Below, piece after piece: positions 7,041 to 16,269 of a DNA stretch of 64,000 nt. The notes below the pieces were generated by a model. It saw nothing but the letters and a program-made list of their open reading frames with translations, was not told the DNA's origin and made no database searches. The position numbers and the translations under genes are program-made. How positions within the stretch are numbered: the first letter of the stretch is position 1; the number at the start of each line of letters is the position of its first letter. This stretch comes from Bordetella genomosp. 4 (GTDB lineage: Bacteria > Pseudomonadota > Gammaproteobacteria > Burkholderiales > Burkholderiaceae_B), in contig NZ_NEVQ01000022.1 of the NCBI RefSeq assembly GCF_002261185.1, forward strand, positions 372,001 through 436,000, in the 5' to 3' direction.

Positions 7041-9446
7041 ATGAATACCAACGGTCAATACAGGAGCGTGGCCCAGACTATCGGCTGGGTAATCTTGCTG
7101 ATCATTGCGCTCTATTCTCTAGTGGGCGGCGTCTGGTTGGCGACGCTGGGCGGCTCGTGGTACTACGCCGTGCTGGGCATCGTGCTGCTGGTGTGCGCGG
7201 GGCTGCTGTGGAGCAATCGTGAGACGGGGTTGTGGCTTTACGCGCTGGTGCTGGCGGCCACCGTGGTCTGGGGCGTGTGGGAGGCCGGAACCGATTTCTG
7301 GGCACTGGCGCCGCGCTATGACATCCTTTTCCTGCTGGGCCTATGGTTGTTGCTACCGCCAGCCACGCGCGGCTTTGCCGCGCCCCGCCCCGCGAAAGCC
7401 GCTATCGGCATAGCCATGATAGCGATGCTGGGCGTGTTGGGATACGGCATATTCAACGACCCGCAGGAAATCAACGGCACCCTCAGCCGCGCGCAACCGG
7501 CCGAGGCAAAGCCCGTATCCGGAGTCGCCGCGGAGGACTGGCCATCCTACGGGCGCACCGAAGGCGGCGTACGCTACTCGCCGCTCACGCAGATCAATGA
7601 CAGTAACGCCAAAAACCTGCAAGTCGCATGGACCTATCGCACGGGCGATTTTCGTACGGAGAATGATTCCGCCGAGACCACCAACGAGGTCACGCCCATC
7701 AAAGTCGGCGACAAGCTATTCCTATGTACGCCCCATCAGTTTCTCGACGCGCTCGATGCCGCCACCGGCAAACGCCTATGGCGCTACGACCCGAAACTGA
7801 AAGCCGACAAGACCTTCCAGCATCTGACGTGCCGCGGCGTGTCCTACCACGATGCCGGGAACACTGAGCGCTTTCCGGCCAGCCTCGCCAAGGGTGACAG
7901 CACCGCGTCTACCATCTGCCCACGAAAGATACTGCTGCCCGCCAACGATGGCCGCCTGATTGCCGTGAATGCCGACAACGGCCAGAAATGCAGCGACTTC
8001 GGCAACGACGGTGAGATCGACCTGCAAAAAAGCATGCCTCATGCCTATCCTGGCGGCTACAACCCCACCTCGCCGCCCGTGGTGACATCAACCACCATCG
8101 TCATAGGCGGATCGGTCACGGACAATTTTTCCAACAAAGAGCCGTCTGGCGTGATTCGCGGCTACGACGTGCGCACTGGTGCGCTGAAATGGGTGTTCGA
8201 CACCGGCGCGCAGGATCCGAACGCCATGCCGGGCGAGGCCACGCAGTTCGTGCACAACTCGCCGAATGCCTGGGCGCCGCTGGCCTATGACGCGCAGAGC
8301 GACGTCGTTTACGTCCCGACTGGCGTAGGCACCCCAGACATCTGGGGCGGAGACCGCGATCCGTTGAAAGAACGCTATGCCAATTCCATGCTGGCGCTGG
8401 ACGCCACGACGGGGCGCCTCATCTGGCATTTCCAGACGACGCACCACGACCTGTGGGATATGGACGTGCCGGCGCAACCGTCGCTCATGGACGTGACACT
8501 GGCGAATGGCCAGACCATGCCGGCGATCTATGTGCTCACTAAGACCGGCAACGTATTTGTGCTTGACCGCCGCAACGGGCAGCCTATCGTGCCCGTGACG
8601 GAAAAAGCCGTGCCGCAGAATGTCGCACGCGGTCCGCAGACACGCGACGAGCGTTACGCCCCGACGCAACCGTTCTCGGCCCTGAATCTGGCGCCGCAGG
8701 AAAAGCTCACGGACAAGGACATGTGGGGCGCCACGATGCTCGACCAGCTCATGTGCCGTGTGATATTCAAACGCCTGAATTACGACGGCATCTACACGCC
8801 GCCTTCTGAAAACGGCACGCTGGTGTTTCCCGGAAACCTCGGCGTGTTCGAATGGGGCGGCATGTCGGTGAACCAGGATCGACAAGTGGCACTGATGAAT
8901 CCCATCGGCCTGCCCTTTGTCTCCAAGCTCATACCCGAAGACGCGAATCGCCCGCATAAAGAGAAACACGCGGGCGCAGAAAGCGGCGTGCAGCCCATGT
9001 ACGGCACGCCGTATGGCGTCGAGCTGAATCCTTTCCTGTCGCCGCTAGGCCTGCCGTGCAAGGCCCCGGCCTGGGGCTACGTCGCAGGCGTCGATCTGCA
9101 GAACCACCAGGTGGTATGGAAAAAGCGCATAGGCACCATACGCGACAGCCTGCCGCAGCTGTTCCAACTGCCGCCCTTGAAGATCGGCGTGCCCGGCCTG
9201 GGGGGCCCCATCTCGACTGCCGGCAACGTGATGTTCGTCGCAGCCACGCAAGATAACTATCTGCGCGCTTTTAACGTCAGCAACGGTGAACTGCTGTGGG
9301 AAGGACGTCTGCCCGCGGGCGGCCAAGCCACGCCGATGACCTATGCTGTCAATGGCAAACAATATGTGGTCGTGATGGCCGGTGGCCATGCCTCGTTCGG
9401 CACCAAGATGGGAGACTATCTGGTGGCCTACGCCCTGCCGGACTGA
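7041..9446 (+). CDS. gcd: PQQ-dependent membrane-bound glucose dehydrogenase
   Basis: An 801-residue quinoprotein, the normal length for Gcd (about 800). The first ~140 residues hold five hydrophobic spans that anchor it in the inner membrane and carry the ubiquinone site. The rest is a periplasmic eight-bladed PQQ propeller with typical segments such as EDWPSYGRTEGGVRYSPL, FQTTHHDLWDMDVPAQPS and GVPGLGGPISTAGN. It oxidises aldoses such as glucose to lactones and passes electrons to ubiquinone. The ATG at 7041 follows an AAAGGA ribosome site; a longer reading from 6936 would cross the stem-loop region. No pqq biosynthesis genes are in the window. Confidence 0.93.
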   Translation: MNTNGQYRSVAQTIGWVILLIIALYSLVGGVWLATLGGSWYYAVLGIVLLVCAGLLWSNRETGLWLYALVLAATVVWGVWEAGTDFWALAPRYDILFLLGLWLLLPPATRGFAAPRPAKAAIGIAMIAMLGVLGYGIFNDPQEINGTLSRAQPAEAKPVSGVAAEDWPSYGRTEGGVRYSPLTQINDSNAKNLQVAWTYRTGDFRTENDSAETTNEVTPIKVGDKLFLCTPHQFLDALDAATGKRLWRYDPKLKADKTFQHLTCRGVSYHDAGNTERFPASLAKGDSTASTICPRKILLPANDGRLIAVNADNGQKCSDFGNDGEIDLQKSMPHAYPGGYNPTSPPVVTSTTIVIGGSVTDNFSNKEPSGVIRGYDVRTGALKWVFDTGAQDPNAMPGEATQFVHNSPNAWAPLAYDAQSDVVYVPTGVGTPDIWGGDRDPLKERYANSMLALDATTGRLIWHFQTTHHDLWDMDVPAQPSLMDVTLANGQTMPAIYVLTKTGNVFVLDRRNGQPIVPVTEKAVPQNVARGPQTRDERYAPTQPFSALNLAPQEKLTDKDMWGATMLDQLMCRVIFKRLNYDGIYTPPSENGTLVFPGNLGVFEWGGMSVNQDRQVALMNPIGLPFVSKLIPEDANRPHKEKHAGAESGVQPMYGTPYGVELNPFLSPLGLPCKAPAWGYVAGVDLQNHQVVWKKRIGTIRDSLPQLFQLPPLKIGVPGLGGPISTAGNVMFVAATQDNYLRAFNVSNGELLWEGRLPAGGQATPMTYAVNGKQYVVVMAGGHASFGTKMGDYLVAYALPD

Positions 9447-9491
9447 TAGCCCAGACCTTGCATGACCAGAACATCAGCACATACATCCAAT

Positions 9492-10106
9492 ATGCTACGC
9501 ATCGACAACCTCAGCAAAAGCTATGGCGATCACCTCGTATTTCAGGGGCTGACGCAATCTTTTTCCTCTGAATGCGTGGCGCTATGCGAAGAAGACAGCA
9601 CAGGCAAATCCAGCTTGCTGCGTGTTATCGCAGGCGTGCTCGCTCCGGATGAAGGAGACGTCTGGATCGATGGGCATTCGATCATCAATGCCGCTGGACA
9701 GGCAAAATCCCGGCTGGCCTACGTGCCCGACAATTGCTTGGCGTTTCCCGAGCAGACGGGCAAAGGTTTGCTCGAGCAGGTGGCTTTGGAGAAGAAAGCC
9801 CCCATAGATGAGGCCGTACTCGACCTTGCTTCTCGGCTGGGGCTGACGCCTCATCTGGACAAGCGCTTCGATCAAATGTCGACAGGGACACGCCGCAAAG
9901 TCTTTCTGACGGCCGCCGCCATTGGCGACCCGGCGGTCATCATCGCAGATGGCCCCAGCAACGGGCTCGACGCACAAGCCCGCGCCGCGCTGGCCGAACA
10001 ATTCCGAATCTGGTCTCGGGATCGCGTGGTGCTGTTCGCCAGCCATGATTACGAGCTGGTTCAGGTTTGCGGAGCAAGGGCGATCAATGTCGCGGGTTTG
10101 AGCTGA
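9492..10106 (+). CDS. ABC-type ATPase with degenerate nucleotide-binding motifs, no permease partner
   Basis: A 204-residue ABC fold protein (MLRIDNLSKSYGD opening, Walker A-like CEEDSTGKSS, signature-like MSTGTRRKV, Walker B-like VIIADGPSNGLD, H-loop FASHD). Several positions are unusual. The first glycine of Walker A is Cys, the signature LSGGQ reads MSTGT, and the catalytic glutamate after the Walker B aspartate is Gly. It therefore probably binds ATP but hydrolyses it poorly if at all. It stands alone 45 bp after gcd, with no membrane subunit. A longer start at 9462 is possible. It might be a remnant of a cytochrome/CcmA-like exporter ATPase or a regulatory ABC protein. Function unknown. 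Confidence 0.65.
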   Translation: MLRIDNLSKSYGDHLVFQGLTQSFSSECVALCEEDSTGKSSLLRVIAGVLAPDEGDVWIDGHSIINAAGQAKSRLAYVPDNCLAFPEQTGKGLLEQVALEKKAPIDEAVLDLASRLGLTPHLDKRFDQMSTGTRRKVFLTAAAIGDPAVIIADGPSNGLDAQARAALAEQFRIWSRDRVVLFASHDYELVQVCGARAINVAGLS

Positions 10107-10124
10107 AACGGTTCACTAACACCA

Positions 10125-10538
10125 TCACGGACTCCAACCAGAGGGAGCCAACTCGAAGCTGGCATACTCGAACCCGGGCGCGACGGTACAACCTACCAGC
10201 GTGTAACGCCCTAGCGGGCGGGCTGCTTGCCAGACATTAGCCGGCACTACGGCTTGCGGCCGTTCGCCATTCACCACATCGATACCGAGCGTGATGTCTT
10301 CGACCTGATTGCCATCGAACAGCGAGAGAAGCAATGGCTCGCCGGCATAGAAATGCCAGACCTCCGCCGCATCGCGCACGCGGTGCCAGTGGGAGCTGTC
10401 ACCGGCCTCCAGCAAATAGTAGATAGCCGTTGAATGAGCGCGCGTTTCGCCGCGTACATCACGAAAAGTCTCGACATACCAACCGCCTTCCGGGTGACGC
10501 TGCATGCCTAAAGTCTCGATAATTTCGCTAGCTTGCAT
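10125..10538 (-). CDS. DUF985 cupin protein
   Basis: A 137-residue single-domain cupin of the DUF985 (Cupin_5) family. The opening LGMQRHPEGGWYVETFRD, then STAIYYLLEAGDSSHWHRV and EVWHFYAGEPL, are hallmarks of this family, and the histidines of the HWH and VWH segments could bind a metal. The family has no firmly established general reaction, though sugar-isomerase-like activity has been suggested for related folds. It overlaps by one base the longer possible reading of the EF-hand gene, but the true EF-hand start is 92 bp away, making the two genes divergent. Cytosolic, no signal peptide. Confidence 0.85.
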   Translation of the reverse strand: MQASEIIETLGMQRHPEGGWYVETFRDVRGETRAHSTAIYYLLEAGDSSHWHRVRDAAEVWHFYAGEPLLLSLFDGNQVEDITLGIDVVNGERPQAVVPANVWQAARPLGRYTLVGCTVAPGFEYASFELAPSGWSP

Positions 10539-10630
10539 TGAATGCTGTCCTTGTCGCAGGAGGGTTGGAGACCATGGGAAAAGCAGTTATGCTCAGTGCA
10601 GTAGGCTGTTCGCGAACTGAAGGAGCACGC

Positions 10631-10975
10631 ATGAATAAAACCACACTTTCGGGCGCAATTGGCGCACTCGTCCTGTTTCCTGTCCTCTGCACCGCAGCGG
10701 CATCGCCTCCCGCATCGACCTCAATGACGGCGGAGCAACGCCAACAACTCGATACCGATCGCAGCGGCAACGTGAGCCAAACAGAATACCGGGCTTTCAT
10801 GGACGCGGCCTTTGGAAAACTGGACGCGGATTCGGACGGCTATCTCGGCAAGAACGATTTCCCTAAGGAAGTCACCGAGAGTCAGTTTGTGGCGATGGAC
10901 ACGAACCGCGACGGCCGCGTCGCTAAAGCAGAATTCATGACTCAGGTGATGAAAGACTATACGGCAGGAAAGTAA
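10631..10975 (+). CDS. Secreted EF-hand calcium-binding protein
   Basis: A 114-residue protein with a signal peptide (ALVLFPVLCTAAASP, cleavage near residue 22) and three EF-hand-type loops: DTDRSGNVSQTE (about 39-50), DADSDGYLGKND (about 60-71) and DTNRDGRVAKAE (about 84-95). The first and third have the full D-x-D/N-x-D/S-G-x-x-x-x-x-E pattern, while the second ends in D and is weaker. It should act in the periplasm as a Ca2+ sensor or buffer. The start at 10631 follows an AAGGAGC ribosome site; an upstream reading from 10538 has no signal-peptide logic. No partner is evident. Confidence 0.85.
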   Translation: MNKTTLSGAIGALVLFPVLCTAAASPPASTSMTAEQRQQLDTDRSGNVSQTEYRAFMDAAFGKLDADSDGYLGKNDFPKEVTESQFVAMDTNRDGRVAKAEFMTQVMKDYTAGK

Positions 10976-11004
10976 ACGAGGTAGCCGTTCCGGCCCAACT
11001 CCGG

Positions 11005-11979
11005 TCAGGCAATCGAGAAGCGCTCCCGGTACGCTTGAGGGCTGATCCGTAGCAATCGGATGAAACTACGCCGCATGCCCTCCTCGTTGCCAAATCCGCA
11101 ACGGGCGGCGATACGCTTGACCGACCACGCGGTATCGACAAGCAGCCGCCGTGCCGTCTCGACCCGAAGTTTCTCAACCGCACGCGCAGGCGTCATACCC
11201 GTTTCTGCTTTGTAGTGGCGCATGAAACTGCGCTCGCTCATGTGGAGCCGTCTGGCTAACACAGGAACGGACAGGTCGGAGCCCAGATGCTCGCCCATCC
11301 ACGTGTGCAATTCGCCAAACTGATCGTTCGCGTTTTGCATCGAGAGCGTGGCGCTGAACTGTGATTGGCCTCCCGGCCGCTTCAGAAAGACGACGAGCTC
11401 ACGAGCGACTTCCAGCGCCATCGAGCGCCCCAGGTCCTCTTCCAATAACGCCAGGGCTAGATCGATTCCTGCGGTCACTCCCGCGGATGTCCAGATGTCA
11501 CCATCCCGAACGAATATGGGATCCGCCTCTACACGCACTGTTGGATAACGTTTCGCGAGCTCGTCGCAGCGCGACCAATGCGTTGCCACGCGGCGTCCAT
11601 CCAGCAATCCGGCCTCTGCCAACAAAAATGCACCGGAACAAACGGAGGCGATGCGTCTCGACCTGCCTACTTGCCGCCGAATCCAATCAGTCAGCCGCGT
11701 ATCCGCCGTGGCGGCATAGACGCCGCGCCCGCCGGGTACCACCAGCGTGTCGATCGGCCCTCTCACGGTACGCAGGGAGTGGCTCAACAGGGCCAGGCCG
11801 GAGGACGAGGTCACGAGCCCCGGATCAGCCGACACGACTTTGGGAGCATAGGGCCGTGCGCCCCCTCGTGCTGCCAAAAGCTCATTGGCCGAGGCAAAAA
11901 CCTGCAGTGGCCCGCTGACGTCCAGCAATTGAACGTCCGGATACGCCAGCAGCAAAATGGATCGGGCTTTGGTCGACAT
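11005..11979 (-). CDS. GlxA-type regulator: DJ-1/PfpI domain fused to AraC HTH
   Basis: A 324-residue transcription factor. Residues about 8-190 are a DJ-1/PfpI (class I amidotransferase-like) domain with the nucleophile-elbow cysteine in IASVCSGAFLLAEAGLL. Residues about 225-320 are two AraC helix-turn-helices (LARRLHMSERSFMRHYKAETG and the RIAARCGFGNEEGMRR segment). Such regulators control nitrogen or carnitine/glycine betaine metabolism in some bacteria. It is divergent from the isonitrile-hydratase-like gene, whose product has the same DJ-1 fold, so it probably senses a substrate of similar shape and controls that gene. Target inferred from location. Confidence 0.9.
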   Translation of the reverse strand: MSTKARSILLLAYPDVQLLDVSGPLQVFASANELLAARGGARPYAPKVVSADPGLVTSSSGLALLSHSLRTVRGPIDTLVVPGGRGVYAATADTRLTDWIRRQVGRSRRIASVCSGAFLLAEAGLLDGRRVATHWSRCDELAKRYPTVRVEADPIFVRDGDIWTSAGVTAGIDLALALLEEDLGRSMALEVARELVVFLKRPGGQSQFSATLSMQNANDQFGELHTWMGEHLGSDLSVPVLARRLHMSERSFMRHYKAETGMTPARAVEKLRVETARRLLVDTAWSVKRIAARCGFGNEEGMRRSFIRLLRISPQAYRERFSIA

Positions 11980-12102
11980 GATTTGGCAGAAACCGAGGGG
12001 TAATTGGCAATTCCGCCAAAGGCTACCTGCATAGAATGTATCTGTCTATCTCGAGCCGCGTCGTTATCTCGCGTCGCCGCTACCTTTGAAAAAGGCATCC
12101 TC

Positions 12103-12783
12103 ATGACGATTCAAATCGGGTTTCTGGTATTTCCCCGCGTGCAACAACTGGACCTGACCGGCCCTCACGATGTCCTCGCGTCGTTGCCTGACACAACGAT
12201 CCAGTTGATCTGGAAAACACGTGAGCCCGTGGCATCCAGCAGCGGCCTTATCTTGACGCCCACCACCACCTATGAAGACTGCCCCCCGCTGGACGTTATT
12301 TGCATACCCGGCGGGAGTGGTGTGACGGATTTGCTGCAGGACAGCCAGACCATCGAATTTGTCAAAAGACAGGCCGCCAGCGCTCGATACATCACGTCCG
12401 TGTGTACCGGAGCGTTATTGTTGGGTGCGGCAGGATTACTACATGGCCGGCGAGCGACTACGCACTGGGCCTCTCACTCATTGCTTGAACCCTTGGGCGC
12501 CATTCCGACTCACGAACGGGTAGTCCGCGATGGCAACATCATCACAGGTGGCGGCGTGACAGCGGGTATTGATTTCGGATTGACGGTAGCCGCGGAACTG
12601 GCGGGCGCTGAGCAAGCGCAGGCTATTCAACTCCAGCTCGAATATGATCCGGCGCCGCCGTTCAATGCCGGCAGCCCGGATGTCGCGCCGCGGTCAATCG
12701 TGGAACTTGTAAAGCGACAGTCCGAACCCGGGCTTGCAGCTCGACGCCGGATCGTTGCCGACATCGCTGCCTCGCGAAACTGA
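12103..12783 (+). CDS. inhA: DJ-1/PfpI family protein, isonitrile hydratase-like
   Basis: A 226-residue cytosolic protein nearly identical in length to isonitrile hydratase (about 228). The domain opens with IQIGFLVFPRVQQLDLTGPHDVL, and the nucleophile elbow TSVCTGALLLGAAGLLHGRR carries the catalytic cysteine at about residue 101. That enzyme hydrates isonitriles to N-substituted formamides. The chosen ATG at 12103 opens the conserved domain; the longer frame upstream lies in the promoter area shared with the GlxA-type regulator. Other DJ-1 proteins with this motif are of unknown activity, so the reaction is probable rather than certain. Confidence 0.78.
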   Translation: MTIQIGFLVFPRVQQLDLTGPHDVLASLPDTTIQLIWKTREPVASSSGLILTPTTTYEDCPPLDVICIPGGSGVTDLLQDSQTIEFVKRQAASARYITSVCTGALLLGAAGLLHGRRATTHWASHSLLEPLGAIPTHERVVRDGNIITGGGVTAGIDFGLTVAAELAGAEQAQAIQLQLEYDPAPPFNAGSPDVAPRSIVELVKRQSEPGLAARRRIVADIAASRN

Positions 12784-12838
12784 GTGCGCGGCGCCGCCCG
12801 AGCTCTTCGGGCGGCCGGATACAGGCGCCAGCGCACTC
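12782..12838. terminator. Nested palindrome between convergent genes
   Basis: An outer perfect 8-bp stem GAGTGCGC / GCGCACTC (12782-12789 with 12831-12838) encloses an inner perfect 9-bp stem GCCGCCCGA / TCGGGCGGC (12793-12801 with 12807-12815). It lies between the ends of two convergent genes, so it probably acts as a bidirectional transcription barrier. No T-tract is present. Confidence 0.55.
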
Positions 12839-12860
12839 TCGCTACAAGACAGGTACCGGA

Positions 12861-14957
12861 TCAAGCCAGCATTCGCACCTTGGGCTCACGGTCCCATTGC
12901 CGCGTCTTGGCTGCCGCGATAAAACCGCGAATATCGTCGGTCCCTACCACGCCTGGGTCCTTCGCGACGTCTCCTGCCTGCAACACCGCTTGCGCCCCCT
13001 CGTTGGCAGCAATCGCCTTCAGATGTCCGTAGGCATCCCGGACCCAGTCAACTGCCGCGGCCTCCTTGGCGAGTTTTTTGCCGGCCTCGGCGGACAACAC
13101 GATAGCAACCGCGTCGAAAACCACGGATGGCGTTCCCGCCAGCTGCCCGTCGGCGGGCAGCTTGGTCCCGTCGCTCAGCTTGGCGCCGCCCACCTTGGGC
13201 GCAACGATCTTGACGCTGGCCCCAGCTGCCTCCGCCGCCTGGCGTAGCGACTGAATCGTAGCCGCGTCCGAGCCGTCGTCAACCAGGATGCCAACCGCTC
13301 TACCCTCCAGCGTGGCTTTCATTTTGCCGATGATCTGCAATGCTGGCGATGGCGGCATATCCTGGGGTTTGACAGCGGCCGGCGGCGCAGGCGGCAGGCT
13401 GTCCAACGCCAGGCCATCGGCCACGCGCTTGGCCAGATCGCCATCGATATGGCGCAGGTGCCCGACGAGGGCTTCCCGCACATGGAGTGTTTCTACTTTG
13501 GACAACTCGAACACCAGCGCCGAGGCGATATGCGCCTGCTCCGGCGCGGTCTGGCTCTTGTAAAACAATCGCGCCTGACTGTAGTGGTCGGCGAAGCTCT
13601 CAGGCCGGATGCGCCCCTTGGTTCCATCCTCGGCGGGTTGTGCGTAGCTGCGAAAACCCGATGCGGTTTCGCGGGGCGTATCGGCCTGCAGAGAACTAGG
13701 CTCGTAGTTCACTCGTCCTTTTGGAATCTGCATCTGCATATGACCGTCGCGTTGCAGGTTAGCGAACGGACACTTCGGCGCGTTGACAGGAATCTGGTGG
13801 AAGTTCGGTGACCCGAGGCGGGACAGCTGAGTATCGAGATACGAAAACAAACGCCCCTGCAGCAGAGGATCGTTGCTGAAATCGATCCCCGGCACGATAT
13901 TGGCCGGACAGAACGCTACCTGTTCGGTTTCTGCAAAGAAATTATCCGGCCACCGATCGAGCACCATGGTCCCGATCACAGTGAGCGGCACGGTTTCTTC
14001 GGGAATCAACTTGGTCGCGTCTAGATGATCGAAGGGAAACTTCGCGGCGTCCTCTTCCGTGAATAGCTGCACGGCCAACTCCCATTCCGGAAAGTCGCCT
14101 CGCTGAATGGCCTCAAACAAATCCCGCCGATGGAAATCCGGATCGGCGCCCGCGATTTTCACCGCCTCGTCCCATACGGTCGATTGCAGGCCCAATTTCG
14201 GTCGCCAATGAAACTTGGCGAAGGTGCTTTCTCCCTTCTCGTTGATCAGACGGAAACTGTGAACGCCAAAACCCTCGATCATGCGCAGAGAACGGGGAAT
14301 TGCCCGGTCGGACATTGCCCACATGATCATGTGCATCGATTCCGGAGTGAGAGAAATGAAATCCCAAAACGTGTCGTGCGCAGTCGCCGCCTGCGGGAAC
14401 CCGCGATCCGGCTCCATCTTCACCGCATGCACCAGATCGGGAAACTTGATGGCATCCTGAATGAAGAACACCGGGATGTTGTTGCCTACCAGGTCGAAGT
14501 TGCCCTCCTGGGTATAGAACTTCACTGCAAAACCGCGCACATCGCGTGGCGTGTCGATCGAGCCGGCACCACCCGCAACCGTAGAGAACCGCACGAAGAC
14601 TGGAGTCTTGGCACCGGTCTCCGTCAGCAACTTAGCGGTGGTGTACTTCTTCAGCGATTTGGTCAACTCGAAGTGACCATGGACCGCGGAGCCGCGCGCA
14701 TGGACGATACGCTCCGGAATACGTTCATGGTCGAAATGCGTGATCTTCTCGCGCAGGACAAAATCTTCCAGCAACGTCGGCCCGCGCGTCGTCGGGCGCA
14801 AGGAATTCTGGTTGTCGGAGATCGGGATACCCTGATTGGTGGTCAGCGGCGGGTGTGCCCCACCTGCTTCCTGATGAAGCTCATCACCGTTTCCACGGCG
14901 ATCGGACTTGCTCTTGATGACAGACGCACCGGAACGACTTTTCGGTATATTGGCCAT
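12861..14957 (-). CDS. katE: Large-subunit clade 2 catalase (HPII type)
   Basis: A 698-residue monofunctional haem catalase that disproportionates H2O2. The distal histidine lies in [13 protein letters not shown] and the distal asparagine in [12 protein letters not shown]. The proximal tyrosine that ligates haem is in [14 protein letters not shown]. The extra N-terminal arm (about 65 residues before the core) and the C-terminal flavodoxin/DJ-1-like domain (from about residue 550, [20 protein letters not shown]) are specific to the large-subunit class. The gene has its own promoter region (14958-15227) and is convergent with the isonitrile-hydratase-like gene. Expression on stress or in stationary phase is usual for the family. 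Confidence 0.95.
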   Translation of the reverse strand: MANIPKSRSGASVIKSKSDRRGNGDELHQEAGGAHPPLTTNQGIPISDNQNSLRPTTRGPTLLEDFVLREKITHFDHERIPERIVHARGSAVHGHFELTKSLKKYTTAKLLTETGAKTPVFVRFSTVAGGAGSIDTPRDVRGFAVKFYTQEGNFDLVGNNIPVFFIQDAIKFPDLVHAVKMEPDRGFPQAATAHDTFWDFISLTPESMHMIMWAMSDRAIPRSLRMIEGFGVHSFRLINEKGESTFAKFHWRPKLGLQSTVWDEAVKIAGADPDFHRRDLFEAIQRGDFPEWELAVQLFTEEDAAKFPFDHLDATKLIPEETVPLTVIGTMVLDRWPDNFFAETEQVAFCPANIVPGIDFSNDPLLQGRLFSYLDTQLSRLGSPNFHQIPVNAPKCPFANLQRDGHMQMQIPKGRVNYEPSSLQADTPRETASGFRSYAQPAEDGTKGRIRPESFADHYSQARLFYKSQTAPEQAHIASALVFELSKVETLHVREALVGHLRHIDGDLAKRVADGLALDSLPPAPPAAVKPQDMPPSPALQIIGKMKATLEGRAVGILVDDGSDAATIQSLRQAAEAAGASVKIVAPKVGGAKLSDGTKLPADGQLAGTPSVVFDAVAIVLSAEAGKKLAKEAAAVDWVRDAYGHLKAIAANEGAQAVLQAGDVAKDPGVVGTDDIRGFIAAAKTRQWDREPKVRMLA

Positions 14958-15227
14958 GGCTGGGCTCTCCTTGAGGGATGGCGGGCTGAATGGACAAACT
15001 CGAACACGTACGAGTTTTTTATACCTGAACGGTCATTACGGAGGCGGTGACTGGAACAAAGAGTCACACTGTTTCGCTATCGGTCAGATATCAAACTTGC
15101 AAAACCGACGTGATCGGCACAACTCAAATCCCATAGCAAGTATCGGTCCTGGCACCCACTGGCTTGAACGGTTGCAGGAGCGGAGGGTAGTGACTTACCC
15201 TGCAAATAGCTGCTAATGGAGGTGTGA
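14958..15227. other. Divergent intergenic region between katE and arginase-fold gene
   Basis: This 270-bp spacer is somewhat AT-rich near 15010-15080 and must hold the katE promoter on the minus strand and the promoter of the 15228 gene on the plus strand. A strong GGAGGTG ribosome site (15218-15224) precedes the ATG at 15228. No operator or RNA could be identified. Confidence 0.4.
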
Positions 15228-16112
15228 ATGCAGACCCTCTCCTATGCCATTCTCGAAGCCCCCTCTACGCTGGGCTTGGCGACCAACGGCGTGGAACGTT
15301 TGCCCGATCGGCTCTTGGAACTCGGTCTCGCGCAGCGCATCCGTGCGCGACGTGCCCGGCGAGTGGCCGTTCCTCCCAAGAATTCTACGCCCGATCCCAC
15401 AACGGGCGTCTTGAATGCCAAGGCAATTGCGGCGTGGTCGCCGCAGCTTGCCAACGCCGTGGAGACGATACTGGACGCCGGAGAGTTTCCAGTGATCCTC
15501 GGCGGCGACTGCACGATTGTGCTGGGCTCGATGCTCGCGCTTCGACGGCGCGGCCGCTACGGCCTGCTCTTCATCGATGGCAATGCTGATTTCTTTCAGC
15601 CTGAGGCGGAGCCGAATGGCGAAGGTGCTTCAATGGATCTTGCGTGGGTCACCGGCTACGGCCCGTCGCACCTGACGGACCTTGAAGGTCGCGGCCCGCT
15701 GGTCCGTCCCGAGGATACTGTCGCATTCGCATATCGCGATCATAAGGACCAGGAGGAATACGGCAGCCAACCGCTTCCCAAGGAGCTCAAAGTGATTGAT
15801 CTTCCCGTCGTGCGGGCGAAGGGCATCGAAGCCGCCGCGCGCGAAGCGGTGGACCACCTGACCCGAGATGAGCTCGACGGTTTCTTCATTCATCTCGACG
15901 CCGATTGCCTCGATGATGACATCATGCCGGCAGTCGATTTTCGCGTGCCAGACGGACTGTCGTGGGATGCGCTAGGGACCGCGCTTCGGATTGCGTTAGC
16001 GAGCGGTAAGGCGGTCGGCATCGAGATCACCATCTACAACCCACGTCTGGATGAGGACGGCAGCGCAGGACGAGGCCTGGCCGACGTCGTAGCGGCAGCG
16101 CTGCGACAGTAA
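15228..16112 (+). CDS. Arginase-fold (ureohydrolase) protein with altered metal ligands
   Basis: A 294-residue protein of the arginase/agmatinase/formimidoylglutamase superfamily. The three metal motifs are recognisable but changed. The usual GGDHS reads GGDCT (about 87-91), the usual DAHxD reads DGNAD (about 111-115), and the DxDxxD motif DADCLD (about 225-230) is intact. Two histidines that normally help hold the Mn pair are thus Cys and Asn. Some relatives in soil bacteria also carry GGDCS and DGHAD, so the Asn is the rarer change. It may use a different or single metal, or have lost hydrolase activity. It is a single gene with no amino-acid pathway partner nearby; substrate unknown. Confidence 0.8.
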   Translation: MQTLSYAILEAPSTLGLATNGVERLPDRLLELGLAQRIRARRARRVAVPPKNSTPDPTTGVLNAKAIAAWSPQLANAVETILDAGEFPVILGGDCTIVLGSMLALRRRGRYGLLFIDGNADFFQPEAEPNGEGASMDLAWVTGYGPSHLTDLEGRGPLVRPEDTVAFAYRDHKDQEEYGSQPLPKELKVIDLPVVRAKGIEAAAREAVDHLTRDELDGFFIHLDADCLDDDIMPAVDFRVPDGLSWDALGTALRIALASGKAVGIEITIYNPRLDEDGSAGRGLADVVAAALRQ

Positions 16113-16269
16113 CGACGCCGGGGAGATGGATCACAGCTGCCGCCATCGGCGGGCGAACGCAATTGAGAGTTATTCATGATCGAGTACCATAGCGCGGTAG
16201 CGTGACACGCTTCATGCTTGTCGACTCTGTCTACAACTAGCCCGCCCTCCTTCATCTCAAGACCGCCGC

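Noticed and set aside
8088..8969. Open frame of 293 codons opposite gcd
   Set aside because: Antisense shadow of gcd; no recognisable protein features.
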